Source: Parcubacteria group bacterium Greene0714_7 | GTDB taxonomy: Bacteria; Patescibacteria; Paceibacteria; UBA9973; UBA2103 | Assembly (NCBI GenBank): GCA_007378985.1 | Contig: VMHB01000004.1 | Span: 1,012-64,474 of the forward strand | Length of the DNA: 63,463 nucleotides | Direction of reading: 5' to 3' | Shown: in pieces, positions 8,167 through 16,286 of the stretch | Numbering within the stretch: position 1 is the first letter of the stretch | How the letters are laid out: every line of letters begins with the position of its first letter | Translations under genes and position numbers: made by a program | Notes under the pieces: model-generated | The model's input: only the letters and a program-made list of their open reading frames with translations | What the model was told of the DNA's origin: nothing | Database searches by the model: none

Positions 8167-10527
8167 CTAAGGCGTTCTCCCTGCCGCAATCTCTTGTATG
8201 TAGTATTCACCCTGAGCTTTGAATGTAGCGTCAATGGCAATCGCATCCTGGAGGGCCTGTATGGCACTTAACCTATCCCCTGCCTGCATATACGCCGCTG
8301 CAAGCTGAACGCGTGCCTTTACATCCTTTGGTGCTTTGTCAGCGCGTGCCTTAGCTATCAAAAGACCATTCGCATAATCTCGTACATCAAAATATGCTTG
8401 CAGAATATTGTCATCGTCAGGCGTTGCTGTTCCAAAACGCTCCATAAGAAGTTCGCGAGCAAGAGTTACATTGCCACTCCGTATAAGGGCAGATGCATAC
8501 AATGTGCGCGCAGTATCATATGAATGTTCCAGTTCGTACGCTTGACGGAACAAATCTAAGGCGGTGGTCATATCTCCACGAGATGCTTGCACACTCGCAA
8601 GCTGAAAGAGTATTTGTTGTTTTTTTGGAGACAATGTTAATGCTGCTCCAAGCTCTCGCAAAGCGTCGTCATTCTTCCCTATTTGCTGAAAAAACGAACC
8701 AAGAAAAACACGGAGCCTTGCATCGTTAGGGTTTAGTGCAATTTCTTCTGACATCTTTTGCAGCGCATACACTGTTGCACCGTCACGAAATGCTGTGTCT
8801 CCAATAGAAGAATTCCGTGCCTGAAGAGCAAACTGAACAATCTGTTCCCGTACTTCCTGCCTGCCTAAGCCGGTTGTCTCTCCCGCACTCTTGAGGTAAC
8901 GCACATTTTCACCGAGTCCTGCGGTGTGAGGCTTTAATGCTTCAATGAGATTCGATCCCGTAGCAAGCCCAGGAACATTGGCAAAATAAAATACAGCAAC
9001 CATTCCTCCAACAATCACTGGAGCGCCGAATACAAATAACCCCGATGGAACACTTTTGCCCCAGAGAGTAATCAAAGCATTTTTTGATTTTTCGTTTGAC
9101 GTAGCAGTATCCGCCACATCTTCTCTACGGTGAGCAATGTACGCAAGAATTGTGAAGAAGAAAATATAACTAACGAGATTGTCGAATACAAATAAATCGT
9201 GAAAGGCATACGCAGCAAGAAGGCCGGTCAGTATTCCCCTCTCTACTATTTGAAAAGAAGATTTTGGTCGCCACAAATACCAGAGAGCAAAACCAAACAA
9301 AGAAATCCAGAGAGCAAGACCAAACACTCCACCAGCCACAAGCCAATCAAGATATTCATTGTGAGCACGGTCAAACCACGACTCCTGCGCATACATTGAT
9401 GGAGCGTAATGTTTATTAAAAATGTAGTTAAAATTTTCTTGCCCCCAGCCTAAAAGTGGCCTTTCAGCAACACCTTTGAAAGCCATGCCCCAAATAGAAA
9501 AGCGAGCAGCGCCATCAGAAAGAGAGATGTTGGCAATGCGAGAAAGTATCCCGTGATTTTGTACAAACGAAGTATCACGAACGACATACAAACCACCCAC
9601 AACTACTGCCAGAGCAATGAGAATCGCAATACCTGCCTTTTTTAATTTCGGCGCTGTTTTTCCAAAGAAAATAAAAATGGCTGAAGCAACAAGAATTCCT
9701 CCAATGAGCCCGAGAATGGTTCCGCGAGTTGCCGCGTAAAAAATCATGATGAACTGCAGTGCAATCGCCAGAGTATAAAACCACTGTCGTTTGATGAAGA
9801 AACTACCAATACCAATAGTGAAAAATAGTGTAAAAATAACCCATCCTAAAAGCGGTAGCGGAGTGTCTGGGGGCAAGCTCGAAATTAACCATAGTGTCGC
9901 ACCGATGACGCCTAATACTCCAACGGCTTTTTCTCCCATTGTGAAGTACTCATTTCGATGATGAATGAAAAGTAGTCCTACAATAAAAAGATTGAACAGC
10001 ATGTACACAGCCAAGTAAGTTGCGTTGCCAAATGTCCCATCAACACGCGAACCTCCTTGATTGATGGTGAATACATGCGCAAGTTGAAACACGCCATAGA
10101 CCGCCACAGCAATAGAAACCGCAACGCTTGTTTCAAAAAGCATTTTCCACCATTTCGCTTCGCGGAATGTTGACCACACAACAACAAAAAATGCGTACAG
10201 ATGAATCAAACCAATCCAACCCTCCATGCGCTCAAAGTTTGACCAAAAGCTTTTGAATGGGTTCGCACCAAATATGTCAGCGATGCCTATGACTGCAACA
10301 AAGGCAGTGAGTGCGAAAAAGAGCGACGATGCACGCGGTCGAACGGATACGTCGCGGAGTGCAAGAATAAGCCAAAGAGTAAAGACAATTTCAACCAAAA
10401 TGCGAAAGGCAAAATTCTTACCCGTAATGAACGGGAAAAAGAGTGGCGTCGCCACAATGGTAGGAGTGAAAAATACAGCAAGAACTCCAATGACTATTCC
10501 CCATCTAAGCCATGAATCTAATTTCAT
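8167..10527 (-). CDS. O-antigen ligase/polymerase-like membrane protein with C-terminal TPR domain (786 aa)
   Basis: The N-terminal ~500 residues form about a dozen membrane spans with the Wzy/WaaL signature: RVDGTFGNATYLAVYML in the middle and GWGQENFNYIF then ESWFDRAHNEYLDWLVAGG before the last spans (Wzy_C-type loop). The C-terminal ~230 residues are soluble helical TPR-like repeats (LNPNDARLRVFLGSFFQQIG, LSPKKQQILFQLASVQASRG). It probably transfers or polymerises lipid-linked glycans on the outer face of the membrane. A paralogue with the same architecture lies at 26499-28634. The start ATG at 10527 sits directly after an inverted-repeat leader ORF (TAA, CGGG, ATG), which fixes it. Confidence 0.85.
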   Translation of the reverse strand: MKLDSWLRWGIVIGVLAVFFTPTIVATPLFFPFITGKNFAFRILVEIVFTLWLILALRDVSVRPRASSLFFALTAFVAVIGIADIFGANPFKSFWSNFERMEGWIGLIHLYAFFVVVWSTFREAKWWKMLFETSVAVSIAVAVYGVFQLAHVFTINQGGSRVDGTFGNATYLAVYMLFNLFIVGLLFIHHRNEYFTMGEKAVGVLGVIGATLWLISSLPPDTPLPLLGWVIFTLFFTIGIGSFFIKRQWFYTLAIALQFIMIFYAATRGTILGLIGGILVASAIFIFFGKTAPKLKKAGIAILIALAVVVGGLYVVRDTSFVQNHGILSRIANISLSDGAARFSIWGMAFKGVAERPLLGWGQENFNYIFNKHYAPSMYAQESWFDRAHNEYLDWLVAGGVFGLALWISLFGFALWYLWRPKSSFQIVERGILTGLLAAYAFHDLFVFDNLVSYIFFFTILAYIAHRREDVADTATSNEKSKNALITLWGKSVPSGLFVFGAPVIVGGMVAVFYFANVPGLATGSNLIEALKPHTAGLGENVRYLKSAGETTGLGRQEVREQIVQFALQARNSSIGDTAFRDGATVYALQKMSEEIALNPNDARLRVFLGSFFQQIGKNDDALRELGAALTLSPKKQQILFQLASVQASRGDMTTALDLFRQAYELEHSYDTARTLYASALIRSGNVTLARELLMERFGTATPDDDNILQAYFDVRDYANGLLIAKARADKAPKDVKARVQLAAAYMQAGDRLSAIQALQDAIAIDATFKAQGEYYIQEIAAGRTP

Positions 10528-10531
10528 CCCG

Positions 10532-10648
10532 TTAGAAATAGGATGCGAACGCCTCTACGCCAGCACCTACTTGAGTTACTTTTGTAATGTTTGACTGCAC
10601 CATACTCATATTCATTGATATGCGTCCGCAATTTCTAACGGGATTCAT
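10532..10648 (-). CDS. Inverted-repeat-bounded leader ORF, MNPVR...ASYF type (38 aa)
   Basis: The ORF starts ATG-AAT-CCC-GTT-AGA (MNPVRNCGRI) at 10648 and ends EAFASYF with TAA at 10534-10532, four bases before the ligase ATG. The first and last codons lie in complementary arms (ATCCCGTTAGAAAT at about 10634-10647, complement at 10526-10539). In the mRNA the downstream start codon would therefore be part of a 14-bp stem with the leader start. An element with the same first residues and the same last residues precedes 32739. Confidence 0.6.
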   Translation of the reverse strand: MNPVRNCGRISMNMSMVQSNITKVTQVGAGVEAFASYF

Positions 10649-10656
10649 CCTGACTA

Positions 10657-10767
10657 CTATACCCCATGAGAGAGACTTTCGGTATCAATGTATGCAAAAA
10701 ATAACTTGAAAAAATACTTTACGCTCTGAACTACCAAGCCACTTCTCTCACGGGGTATACCATTCAT
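10657..10767 (-). CDS. Inverted-repeat-bounded leader ORF, MNGIPRERS...SHGV type (36 aa)
   Basis: The ORF runs from ATG 10767 (MNGIPRERSGLVV) to TAG 10657 (SLSHGV). Its ends lie in complementary arms (TATACCCC-[A/G]-TGAGAGA words at 10658-10673 and 10744-10759). It is placed in tandem ahead of the second leader ORF with an 8-base gap. Together the two fill the space between the 538-aa membrane protein and the ligase. Confidence 0.45.
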   Translation of the reverse strand: MNGIPRERSGLVVQSVKYFFKLFFAYIDTESLSHGV

Positions 10768-10818
10768 GCATCCTTCGCAACTCTGCCGTGATCCATCGTA
10801 TGAGAACAGTCAGCGCTA

Positions 10819-12435
10819 TCAGGGGTTCACACTACACTCCAGCGCTTCATATATGTATATATCTTTTCCTAATTGCTGTATCTGGTAAAAAGACGGCATC
10901 AGCATTCTGCCAAGATTTATATCGATATCAAACACATCAACAGCCCCATTATCAAAATGTATAAGTGGCGTGCAATTAATCAACTCTCGCTCGACAATAA
11001 TAAGATCAGCGGCCGGCACATCGGTATGTGCCAACAGATTGGAATCGCTAGTAACAACGAGTGGTCTAAATGAGATATCGCTCGAGAGCGCTTGTGTGTG
11101 TTGGCAGGCAGAACCACACGATGATGTTGCATATAAAGAGTACGAAGCTTTGTTCATCGGGAGTGTAAACTCAAAAATATGTTCATCAATGCGAATCTCC
11201 GTATCACCGTAACGCTCTACTATATAGTCGTACGCTGTGTTGTAGGTCGTAGGTATGGAGAGCAGTACTATCGTATACATATAGATGGCGAGCCCTGCAA
11301 CAAAAAAAACGCGCGACACTAATCGCAAAGGTGGTTTGAATGAGGCGAGGAGAAAGAGCAAAAAGAAACCGACAGGAGCGATGTGCCGAACATTGAGTGC
11401 AAGCCCTTGATCAGTCCGAAACACAACCGAGACCGCAATAATATAAAGCGCGCTATACAAAAGAGCGAGGAGGAAAAGAGTTTTGTTGCGTATGCCGGCA
11501 TACAGAGCTGGTATGAGTGCCAAAAGAAGCAAAGGAAATGATTCGACCACCTGACGCAAATTAACTATGAACGACTCAAACACCGTAAGCGACGCCTGCA
11601 CGCTTGCACCTGCCGAATTAGAAACGAAAAACTGCGTTACAAATCCGGAAGCCTGCTCAACGATATTCCCCGCATTCAAGGCAAAGAATCCCAAGAACAC
11701 CGCTGTGCCAACTGCAACCATTACTACAAGTCGCTTAGAGACTCCGGGTGTGCGCCAAAAAACAAAAAGAAGTATCGGAATATTGACGAGGAAAAGGCCA
11801 GCAAAAAGGAAATTGGACGCTGCCAGGAATGCCGTCATGATTGAAGTGAACGACATCCATCCCAATTGACCTCGCGCTCGCTCTTTTGTTACTGCCAGGT
11901 ACAAGTAGATAAAGGAAACGACAATGAGGAAGAGTGAAAGCATCCACATTTTGCCTGAACGCACGAGAAGCGTCGTGAGTACACTGCCGAAGGTAAGCAT
12001 GAGGAGTGCGAGTCGCCACTCCACACCCTGAATGTGCGCTTTCAGAAATCGGTACACTACTACCAAGAGCGCCACCGATGTGAGTGCGGAGACAACACGC
12101 GGTACGATGAGACTATATGACGGATTAAGAATGAGCGTGGTTTTTAAAGCCGTGATGTCGAATCCGAAAAACGGAATACTGGCAACAAGCGCAACCACCA
12201 TGGCGACATAATTCTGATAAAACGAGAGTGTACCGTACGCGACACCGTAGCCCGGTAGAAGCGTATGCGCTTCAATGGCACGGAGTACACCACCGCCAAA
12301 TGCCCACACATCGGTGATGGTGTTCACCATAGGGAACGCATACCATACGCCGACGAAAAAACTTGCACCAAAAACCGTAATCACCCACTGTTCCAGCGTC
12401 ATGGCACGGAGGATGCTTTGCATTCTATTCAACAT
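10819..12435 (-). CDS. Polytopic membrane glycosyltransferase-like protein (GT39/ArnT-like, 538 aa)
   Basis: The protein has about 11 hydrophobic spans with short loops, then a C-terminal extracytoplasmic part of about 130 residues that includes CGSACQHTQ and CTPLIHFD. The order of an acidic first loop (NTITDVWAFGGGVLRAIE) followed by many spans resembles C-type dolichyl/undecaprenyl-phosphate-sugar-dependent transferases. The exact family is not certain. The frame is open further upstream through a perfect hairpin (12450-12494). ATG at 12435 (MLNRMQSILRAMTLEQW) is preferred because it lies after the hairpin and shortly before the first span. It probably adds a sugar from a lipid carrier on the outer membrane face. 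Confidence 0.6.
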   Translation of the reverse strand: MLNRMQSILRAMTLEQWVITVFGASFFVGVWYAFPMVNTITDVWAFGGGVLRAIEAHTLLPGYGVAYGTLSFYQNYVAMVVALVASIPFFGFDITALKTTLILNPSYSLIVPRVVSALTSVALLVVVYRFLKAHIQGVEWRLALLMLTFGSVLTTLLVRSGKMWMLSLFLIVVSFIYLYLAVTKERARGQLGWMSFTSIMTAFLAASNFLFAGLFLVNIPILLFVFWRTPGVSKRLVVMVAVGTAVFLGFFALNAGNIVEQASGFVTQFFVSNSAGASVQASLTVFESFIVNLRQVVESFPLLLLALIPALYAGIRNKTLFLLALLYSALYIIAVSVVFRTDQGLALNVRHIAPVGFFLLFLLASFKPPLRLVSRVFFVAGLAIYMYTIVLLSIPTTYNTAYDYIVERYGDTEIRIDEHIFEFTLPMNKASYSLYATSSCGSACQHTQALSSDISFRPLVVTSDSNLLAHTDVPAADLIIVERELINCTPLIHFDNGAVDVFDIDINLGRMLMPSFYQIQQLGKDIYIYEALECSVNP

Positions 12436-12449
12436 AACGATACGAGAAA

Positions 12450-12494
12450 GTATACCCCCACACCTTTTCATTCTGAAAAGGTGTGGGGGTATAC
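12450..12494. repeat. 45-nt hairpin with 21-bp perfect arms in the leader of the 538-aa gene
   Basis: The arms 12450-12470 and 12474-12494 (word ATACCCCCACACC and complement) surround a 3-base loop. The word matches the arms of the MTPTP-type linker ORFs at 30534 and 33718, here without an ORF between. It lies 15 bases upstream of the chosen start. Confidence 0.8.
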
Positions 12495-12523
12495 CGCAAA
12501 ACGAAGAGCAAGACTGGATGAGC

Positions 12524-12565
12524 ATATAGCCCTCTAACAGACGGCCGTCTTTTAGGGAGCTATAT
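12524..12565. repeat. GACGGCCGTC-core palindrome, downstream flank of PaaX/Cas2-like gene 1
   Basis: This 42-nt near-perfect palindrome is centred on GGCC at 12544/12545, with outer ends ATATAGC and GCTATAT. Two positions are mismatched and one is G-T. It touches the stop codon of the PaaX/Cas2-like gene. It belongs to a four-member family (12524, 13131, 28987, 29445). Confidence 0.85.
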
Positions 12566-13122
12566 TATATTCGAAAAAGCTTCTTCAGACGCTCTTCCGA
12601 CTCAATTCTTTCGAGAACACCGTACAGTATGAATTTTGAGAGCGCTGATTCGCGCTGGATGAGTTGAACAAGTTCCTTGCAGTCATGTGGGAAAATCCAG
12701 ACACTCTGCTGTAGTTGCACGAAGCCCGCACGCTTCAAAATGTTCCGTACATGGCTACGCAGTAATCGGTATTTCTCAGGAATATCAAACACAACAATTC
12801 GCCATCGCCCATCCCACCGTGTGCCGTTTTGTAGGAGGGCGGCCGTGGTATGAATTGCACCGCCGAGCGCGTCGACACCTTTCTCGGTGAGAGAAAGTTT
12901 GTGTCCATGTTCAATAATGAACTTCATTTTTTTCAGCCGCTCAATAGCTTTCTTCTTACGATATCGGTGCTGTGCATGCTCACGCGCGCGTTTGAACATG
13001 AGACGGCTGGAGCGTGCAGAAAGCAGAAAACCGTACAGTAGGTCGCCTGCACTTAAATCTGCGAGGATATCTCGCTCAAGCGAGCCCAGTCGATGTTTCC
13101 GCCTTGCCTGCCTTTTTGGCAT
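12565..13122 (-). CDS. PaaX/Cas2-like protein, winged helix plus Cas2-like domain (185 aa)
   Basis: The N-terminus (about 1-100) is a basic helical/winged-helix region (LERDILADLSAGDL, then KLSLTEKGVDAL as the wing). The C-terminus (about 103-185) has the ferredoxin-like PaaX_C/Cas2 pattern RWRIVVFDIPEKYRLLRSHV...AGFVQLQQSVWIFPHDC. Asp113 of FDIP aligns with the metal-binding Asp of Cas2 nucleases. In CPR genomes such proteins are often called Cas2, but there is no cas1, effector gene or repeat array here. It is flanked on both sides by related palindromes with core ACGGCCGT, suggesting it binds or processes them (inference). Its paralogue is at 52071-52652. Confidence 0.75.
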   Translation of the reverse strand: MPKRQARRKHRLGSLERDILADLSAGDLLYGFLLSARSSRLMFKRAREHAQHRYRKKKAIERLKKMKFIIEHGHKLSLTEKGVDALGGAIHTTAALLQNGTRWDGRWRIVVFDIPEKYRLLRSHVRNILKRAGFVQLQQSVWIFPHDCKELVQLIQRESALSKFILYGVLERIESEERLKKLFRI

Positions 13123-13130
13123 ATCACTCT

Positions 13131-13162
13131 ATATTATACGGCCGTCTATTAGAGGGCTATAT
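13131..13162. repeat. ACGGCCGT-core degenerate palindrome, upstream flank of PaaX/Cas2-like gene 1
   Basis: The right half (ACGGCCGTCTATTAGAGGG, then CTATAT) matches the other members of the GACGGCCGTC family well. The left half (ACTCTATATTAT) is degenerate. It starts 8 bases upstream of the start codon of the PaaX/Cas2-like gene and could be its operator. Confidence 0.7.
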
Positions 13163-13219
13163 GTGCTGTGGATACGGCGAGAGGTAGAGGGACGCGCCTA
13201 AGTCGCTCGACTGGTGCGT

Positions 13220-13225
13220 TATACT
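13220..13225 (+). promoter_or_regulatory. -10 box of a probably leaderless GtrA transcript
   Basis: TATACT is followed by exactly 6 bases and then the ATG at 13232, the same spacing as at 29063 and 62179. No Shine-Dalgarno sequence is present, so the mRNA probably begins at or next to the start codon. Confidence 0.55.
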
Positions 13226-13231
13226 GCTCCC

Positions 13232-13681
13232 ATGACTTGGCTGATCGCACTTCATATGCGAATGGAAACATTGCTCGGAGTGCGTCTATATCGCATAGTT
13301 CGCTACCTCATGTCGGGAGGTATTGCTATGGCGAGCAACCTCGGCGCACTGTTTCTCCTCGTACATTTCATTCATGTGTATTATTTGTATGCATCAATTA
13401 TTTCATTCATCATGTCGGCCGCTGTTTCTTTCACGATGCAGAAATTTTGGACCTTTCAGGATCGACCGATGCATGACGTACAGAAACAATTCACGCGCTA
13501 CATCATTGTTCTTGTTGCCAATCTTCTATTCAACACCCTCCTTATGTATCTATTCGTGGAAAAAATCGGCATGTGGTATTTGTTTGCACAACTCCTTGCA
13601 ACAATCATCGTTGCCGTGAGTGGCTATTTCGGATACCGACATTTTGTATTCCGTGATCGCTCGCCAACGACAACACAATGA
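13232..13681 (+). CDS. GtrA-like membrane protein (149 aa)
   Basis: Four predicted spans with the GtrA pattern (RIVRYLMSGGIAMASNLG...FWTFQDRP...FRHFVF-like GYRHFVFRDR end) are visible. GtrA-family proteins are thought to help flip polyprenyl-linked sugars or anchor glycosyltransferases in the membrane. The start at 13232 (MTWLIALHMRMETLL) is supported by a -10 box six bases upstream. An in-frame ATG at 13214 lies inside the promoter. The stop overlaps the next gene by ATGA, so it is translationally coupled to the GT39-like gene. Confidence 0.82.
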   Translation: MTWLIALHMRMETLLGVRLYRIVRYLMSGGIAMASNLGALFLLVHFIHVYYLYASIISFIMSAAVSFTMQKFWTFQDRPMHDVQKQFTRYIIVLVANLLFNTLLMYLFVEKIGMWYLFAQLLATIIVAVSGYFGYRHFVFRDRSPTTTQ

Positions 13682-14958
13682 TGTTCCTACGAACATACCG
13701 CGCTGAAATCATAGTGGGGCTTTTGGCACTTGTGGCGCATCTCGCATGCTTTGCATTTGTACTCCATGCAAATGACGGGAGCGTGCTAAACACCGTTCGG
13801 GGCGACGACGGATACTTTGAACTTGCCAAAAATGTCCTTGCAGGCAACGGATTTTCTTGGGGGTCGTCCGCACCATACGCACCCAATCCCCTGCGCACAC
13901 CAGGGTTTGTGTATGCGCTTTCCGGACTCCTCGGCATCTTTGGTGTAACAGGAGCCGCGCTCATACAGCTCGTTCTAGCTTCTGCCATACCAATCTTTGG
14001 CATGTGGATTGCAAGGCACATTAGTACTTCACAAAAAATTGGCTATCTCGCTGGAGCCATTCTCGCCCTTGATCCAACACTCGCACTGCTCTCCTTCCAG
14101 TTTTATACCGAGACACTGTTCCTACTTCTTTTTCTACCGTGGCTCCTCCTCACATTCCGCTATCTTGAAAGGCGCGACGCGCTAACGCTCGCACTAAGCG
14201 CTACTTTTCTCGGATTCGCAATCCTTACAAAAACGAGCGCGCAGTATATTCCACTTATCTTCATCCCATTCATTCTCTGGCACTTCGGCAAAAAAGATTG
14301 GCGACGCGGTATCGCACATGCAAGCCTGTATCTTCTTATTGTTGGCGCAATACTCACACCATGGGTTGTGCGCAATGCGTACACCTTTGGTGTCCCTGGT
14401 TTGAGCGCACAAACACCATTCGTACTCTATACCAACCTCGCTCCCGCCGTCTTGAGCGTAGCGAAGAATAGTGAATTCGCCGACGAGGTGAAAACTTTTT
14501 TGACGCCCGCCGAGTACAAAGGTGATGTCATTACCCTTGCGAACGGAAGTGACTACCGGAAAAGTGCGATTGATATTGTACTCGCGCACCCTGTCGAGGC
14601 GATCTATGTCGCTAGCAAGTCCCTCGTTACCTTCTTCACCAACGACGGGTTCTATACACTCCTCGTGCGTGGAGGCTATAACCCGCATGAATTTTTACCA
14701 CTCATTATTGTGGCGCGACTTCTATGGGTAGCAATAACACTCGCCGCATTCGTTGGCGCACTGGTCTACCTTCTGAAACAGCGCTCAGCGCTCGCAATTC
14801 TAATAATCCTACTCGTTCTATACTTCGCGCTCACCAGTACCATCGCTGCATTTGGCACCAACCCTCGCTATCGACTCCCCGTTGACCCAATCATCATTGC
14901 GTTTGCGAGCATCGGTTGCATGTATATCACGACACTGCTACGGCGCCGCACACACTAG
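13678..14958 (+). CDS. GT39-like integral membrane glycosyltransferase (426 aa)
   Basis: The first periplasmic loop contains the acidic pair GDDGYFELAKNVLAGNGFSW, then PLRTPGFVYALSGL, typical of lipid-phosphate-sugar-dependent transferases (PMT/ArnT/GT39 superfamily). About 10-11 spans follow, ending TNPRYRLPVDPIIIAFASIG, which is also family-typical. It likely moves a sugar from an undecaprenyl-phosphate donor to an envelope acceptor on the outer face. Coupling to GtrA (ATGA overlap) fits, since GtrA proteins are often partners of such enzymes. Substrate is unknown. Confidence 0.82.
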   Translation: MMFLRTYRAEIIVGLLALVAHLACFAFVLHANDGSVLNTVRGDDGYFELAKNVLAGNGFSWGSSAPYAPNPLRTPGFVYALSGLLGIFGVTGAALIQLVLASAIPIFGMWIARHISTSQKIGYLAGAILALDPTLALLSFQFYTETLFLLLFLPWLLLTFRYLERRDALTLALSATFLGFAILTKTSAQYIPLIFIPFILWHFGKKDWRRGIAHASLYLLIVGAILTPWVVRNAYTFGVPGLSAQTPFVLYTNLAPAVLSVAKNSEFADEVKTFLTPAEYKGDVITLANGSDYRKSAIDIVLAHPVEAIYVASKSLVTFFTNDGFYTLLVRGGYNPHEFLPLIIVARLLWVAITLAAFVGALVYLLKQRSALAILIILLVLYFALTSTIAAFGTNPRYRLPVDPIIIAFASIGCMYITTLLRRRTH

Positions 14959-14982
14959 CTGAAGCAACACACAACCGTTACT

Positions 14983-16281
14983 ATGGACAACATGTTTCAA
15001 GACTGGAAAGACCGGAGCATTCGATTTCTGCTTTGGAGTCAGAAGTACACCAAAACTGACATGCTCTACCTCGCTCGCGGTGGCTTTTCGTCGGCAATCA
15101 TTCAGGTAGCGGGCATTACTGTATCTCTACTCCTTGCGGTCACGGTGAGCCATTTCGTTCCGAAGGAATCATACGGCGTCTACAAGTACATTCTATCCAT
15201 CGTAGGTATTCTATCGCTATTCTCTCTCAATAGTATCGGGAGTGCGGTCTTCCAGTCTGCCGCACAGGGGTTTGATGGAGTGCTCGCGCGTGCATTTTGG
15301 GACAATATCCGCTGGAGCGTGGCGGTATTCGCCGGCACACTCCTCCTCGCCACATACTATTTCTTCATGGGCAACAACACGCTCGGCGCAGGCATCCTCA
15401 TCGGAGGAGCGCTTTCCCCAATCCTAGCGAGTGCGAGCCTTTTCAGTTCATTCCTCGGCGGGAAAAAAGATTTCTACCGACAAGCACTCTACGGCGTCAT
15501 CGACGTTACCGTACCCGTACTCATATTCATTGGCATCGTGATGCTTACAAGCAACCCGATTGTACTCGTCACCACCTTTTTCATCACCAACACGGTAGCC
15601 GCACTGTATTTCTATCGTCGTACAATCGAAGTATATCGTTCGCACGTACACATACACGATGAAAACATGCTCAGCTACAGCAAGCACCTAAGCTTCATGG
15701 GCATCATTAACGGAGTCGCAAACTACATCGACCAAGTACTCATCTTCCATTTCCTCGGTGGCGCGCAACTCGCCGTATATAACTTCGCAATCGCGATACC
15801 GGATCAACTGAAGAGTCCGGTTAAAAACATCGCTTCGATCCTCCAGCCACGATTCGTAGAGTATTCAGCTCGAGAGATTCAGAAAAATATAGGAAGGAAG
15901 ATTCTGCTCATGTTCGTCGGTAGCGTCGGAGTTACGGTGCTCTATATCATCGTCGCACCGGATATTTTTCACATGTTATTCCCCAAATATGCCGAAGCTG
16001 CAAAGTATTCACAATTATATGCGCTTTGGATGCTAACCATCGCTGCTGATCCTATGGCTACATACCTCGTCGCACGCAAGCTCACCTCAGAGCTCTATGT
16101 GAACACGACCGTGTATTCGGTCTTCCAACTGGTTGGTATCACGGTCGGCGTACTTTTGTGGGGCATCGCCGGCGTCATAATCGCGCGCATCGTCACGCGC
16201 ATCGCCATGCTTGCAACAAATGTATTGCTCTACCGGCGTGCTATTAAACGCGAAATCGCTCTCGACACAACCCACGTGTAG
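14983..16281 (+). CDS. Wzx-like polysaccharide/lipid-linked oligosaccharide flippase (432 aa)
   Basis: About 12-14 membrane spans are arranged as in the MATE/MOP flippases: FSSAIIQVAGITVSLLLAVTV, then a loop with PKESYGVYKYILSIVGILSLFSL. Typical Wzx segments such as LGGAQLAVYNFAIAIPDQLKSP and LLMFVGSVGVTVLYIIVAPDIFHMLFPKYAEA follow. It would move undecaprenyl-linked glycans across the cytoplasmic membrane for the ligase/polymerase proteins encoded nearby. It starts 24 bases after the GT39-like gene on the same strand, so it is part of that operon, and ends 5 bases before a convergent methyltransferase. Confidence 0.85.
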   Translation: MDNMFQDWKDRSIRFLLWSQKYTKTDMLYLARGGFSSAIIQVAGITVSLLLAVTVSHFVPKESYGVYKYILSIVGILSLFSLNSIGSAVFQSAAQGFDGVLARAFWDNIRWSVAVFAGTLLLATYYFFMGNNTLGAGILIGGALSPILASASLFSSFLGGKKDFYRQALYGVIDVTVPVLIFIGIVMLTSNPIVLVTTFFITNTVAALYFYRRTIEVYRSHVHIHDENMLSYSKHLSFMGIINGVANYIDQVLIFHFLGGAQLAVYNFAIAIPDQLKSPVKNIASILQPRFVEYSAREIQKNIGRKILLMFVGSVGVTVLYIIVAPDIFHMLFPKYAEAAKYSQLYALWMLTIAADPMATYLVARKLTSELYVNTTVYSVFQLVGITVGVLLWGIAGVIIARIVTRIAMLATNVLLYRRAIKREIALDTTHV

Positions 16282-16286
16282 CGGGG

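Noticed and set aside
12565..13122. CRISPR-Cas adaptation gene cas2
   Set aside because: The C-terminal domain is Cas2-like, but there is a PaaX-type N-terminal winged helix, no cas1 or effector gene, and no repeat-spacer array near this gene or its paralogue at 52071.
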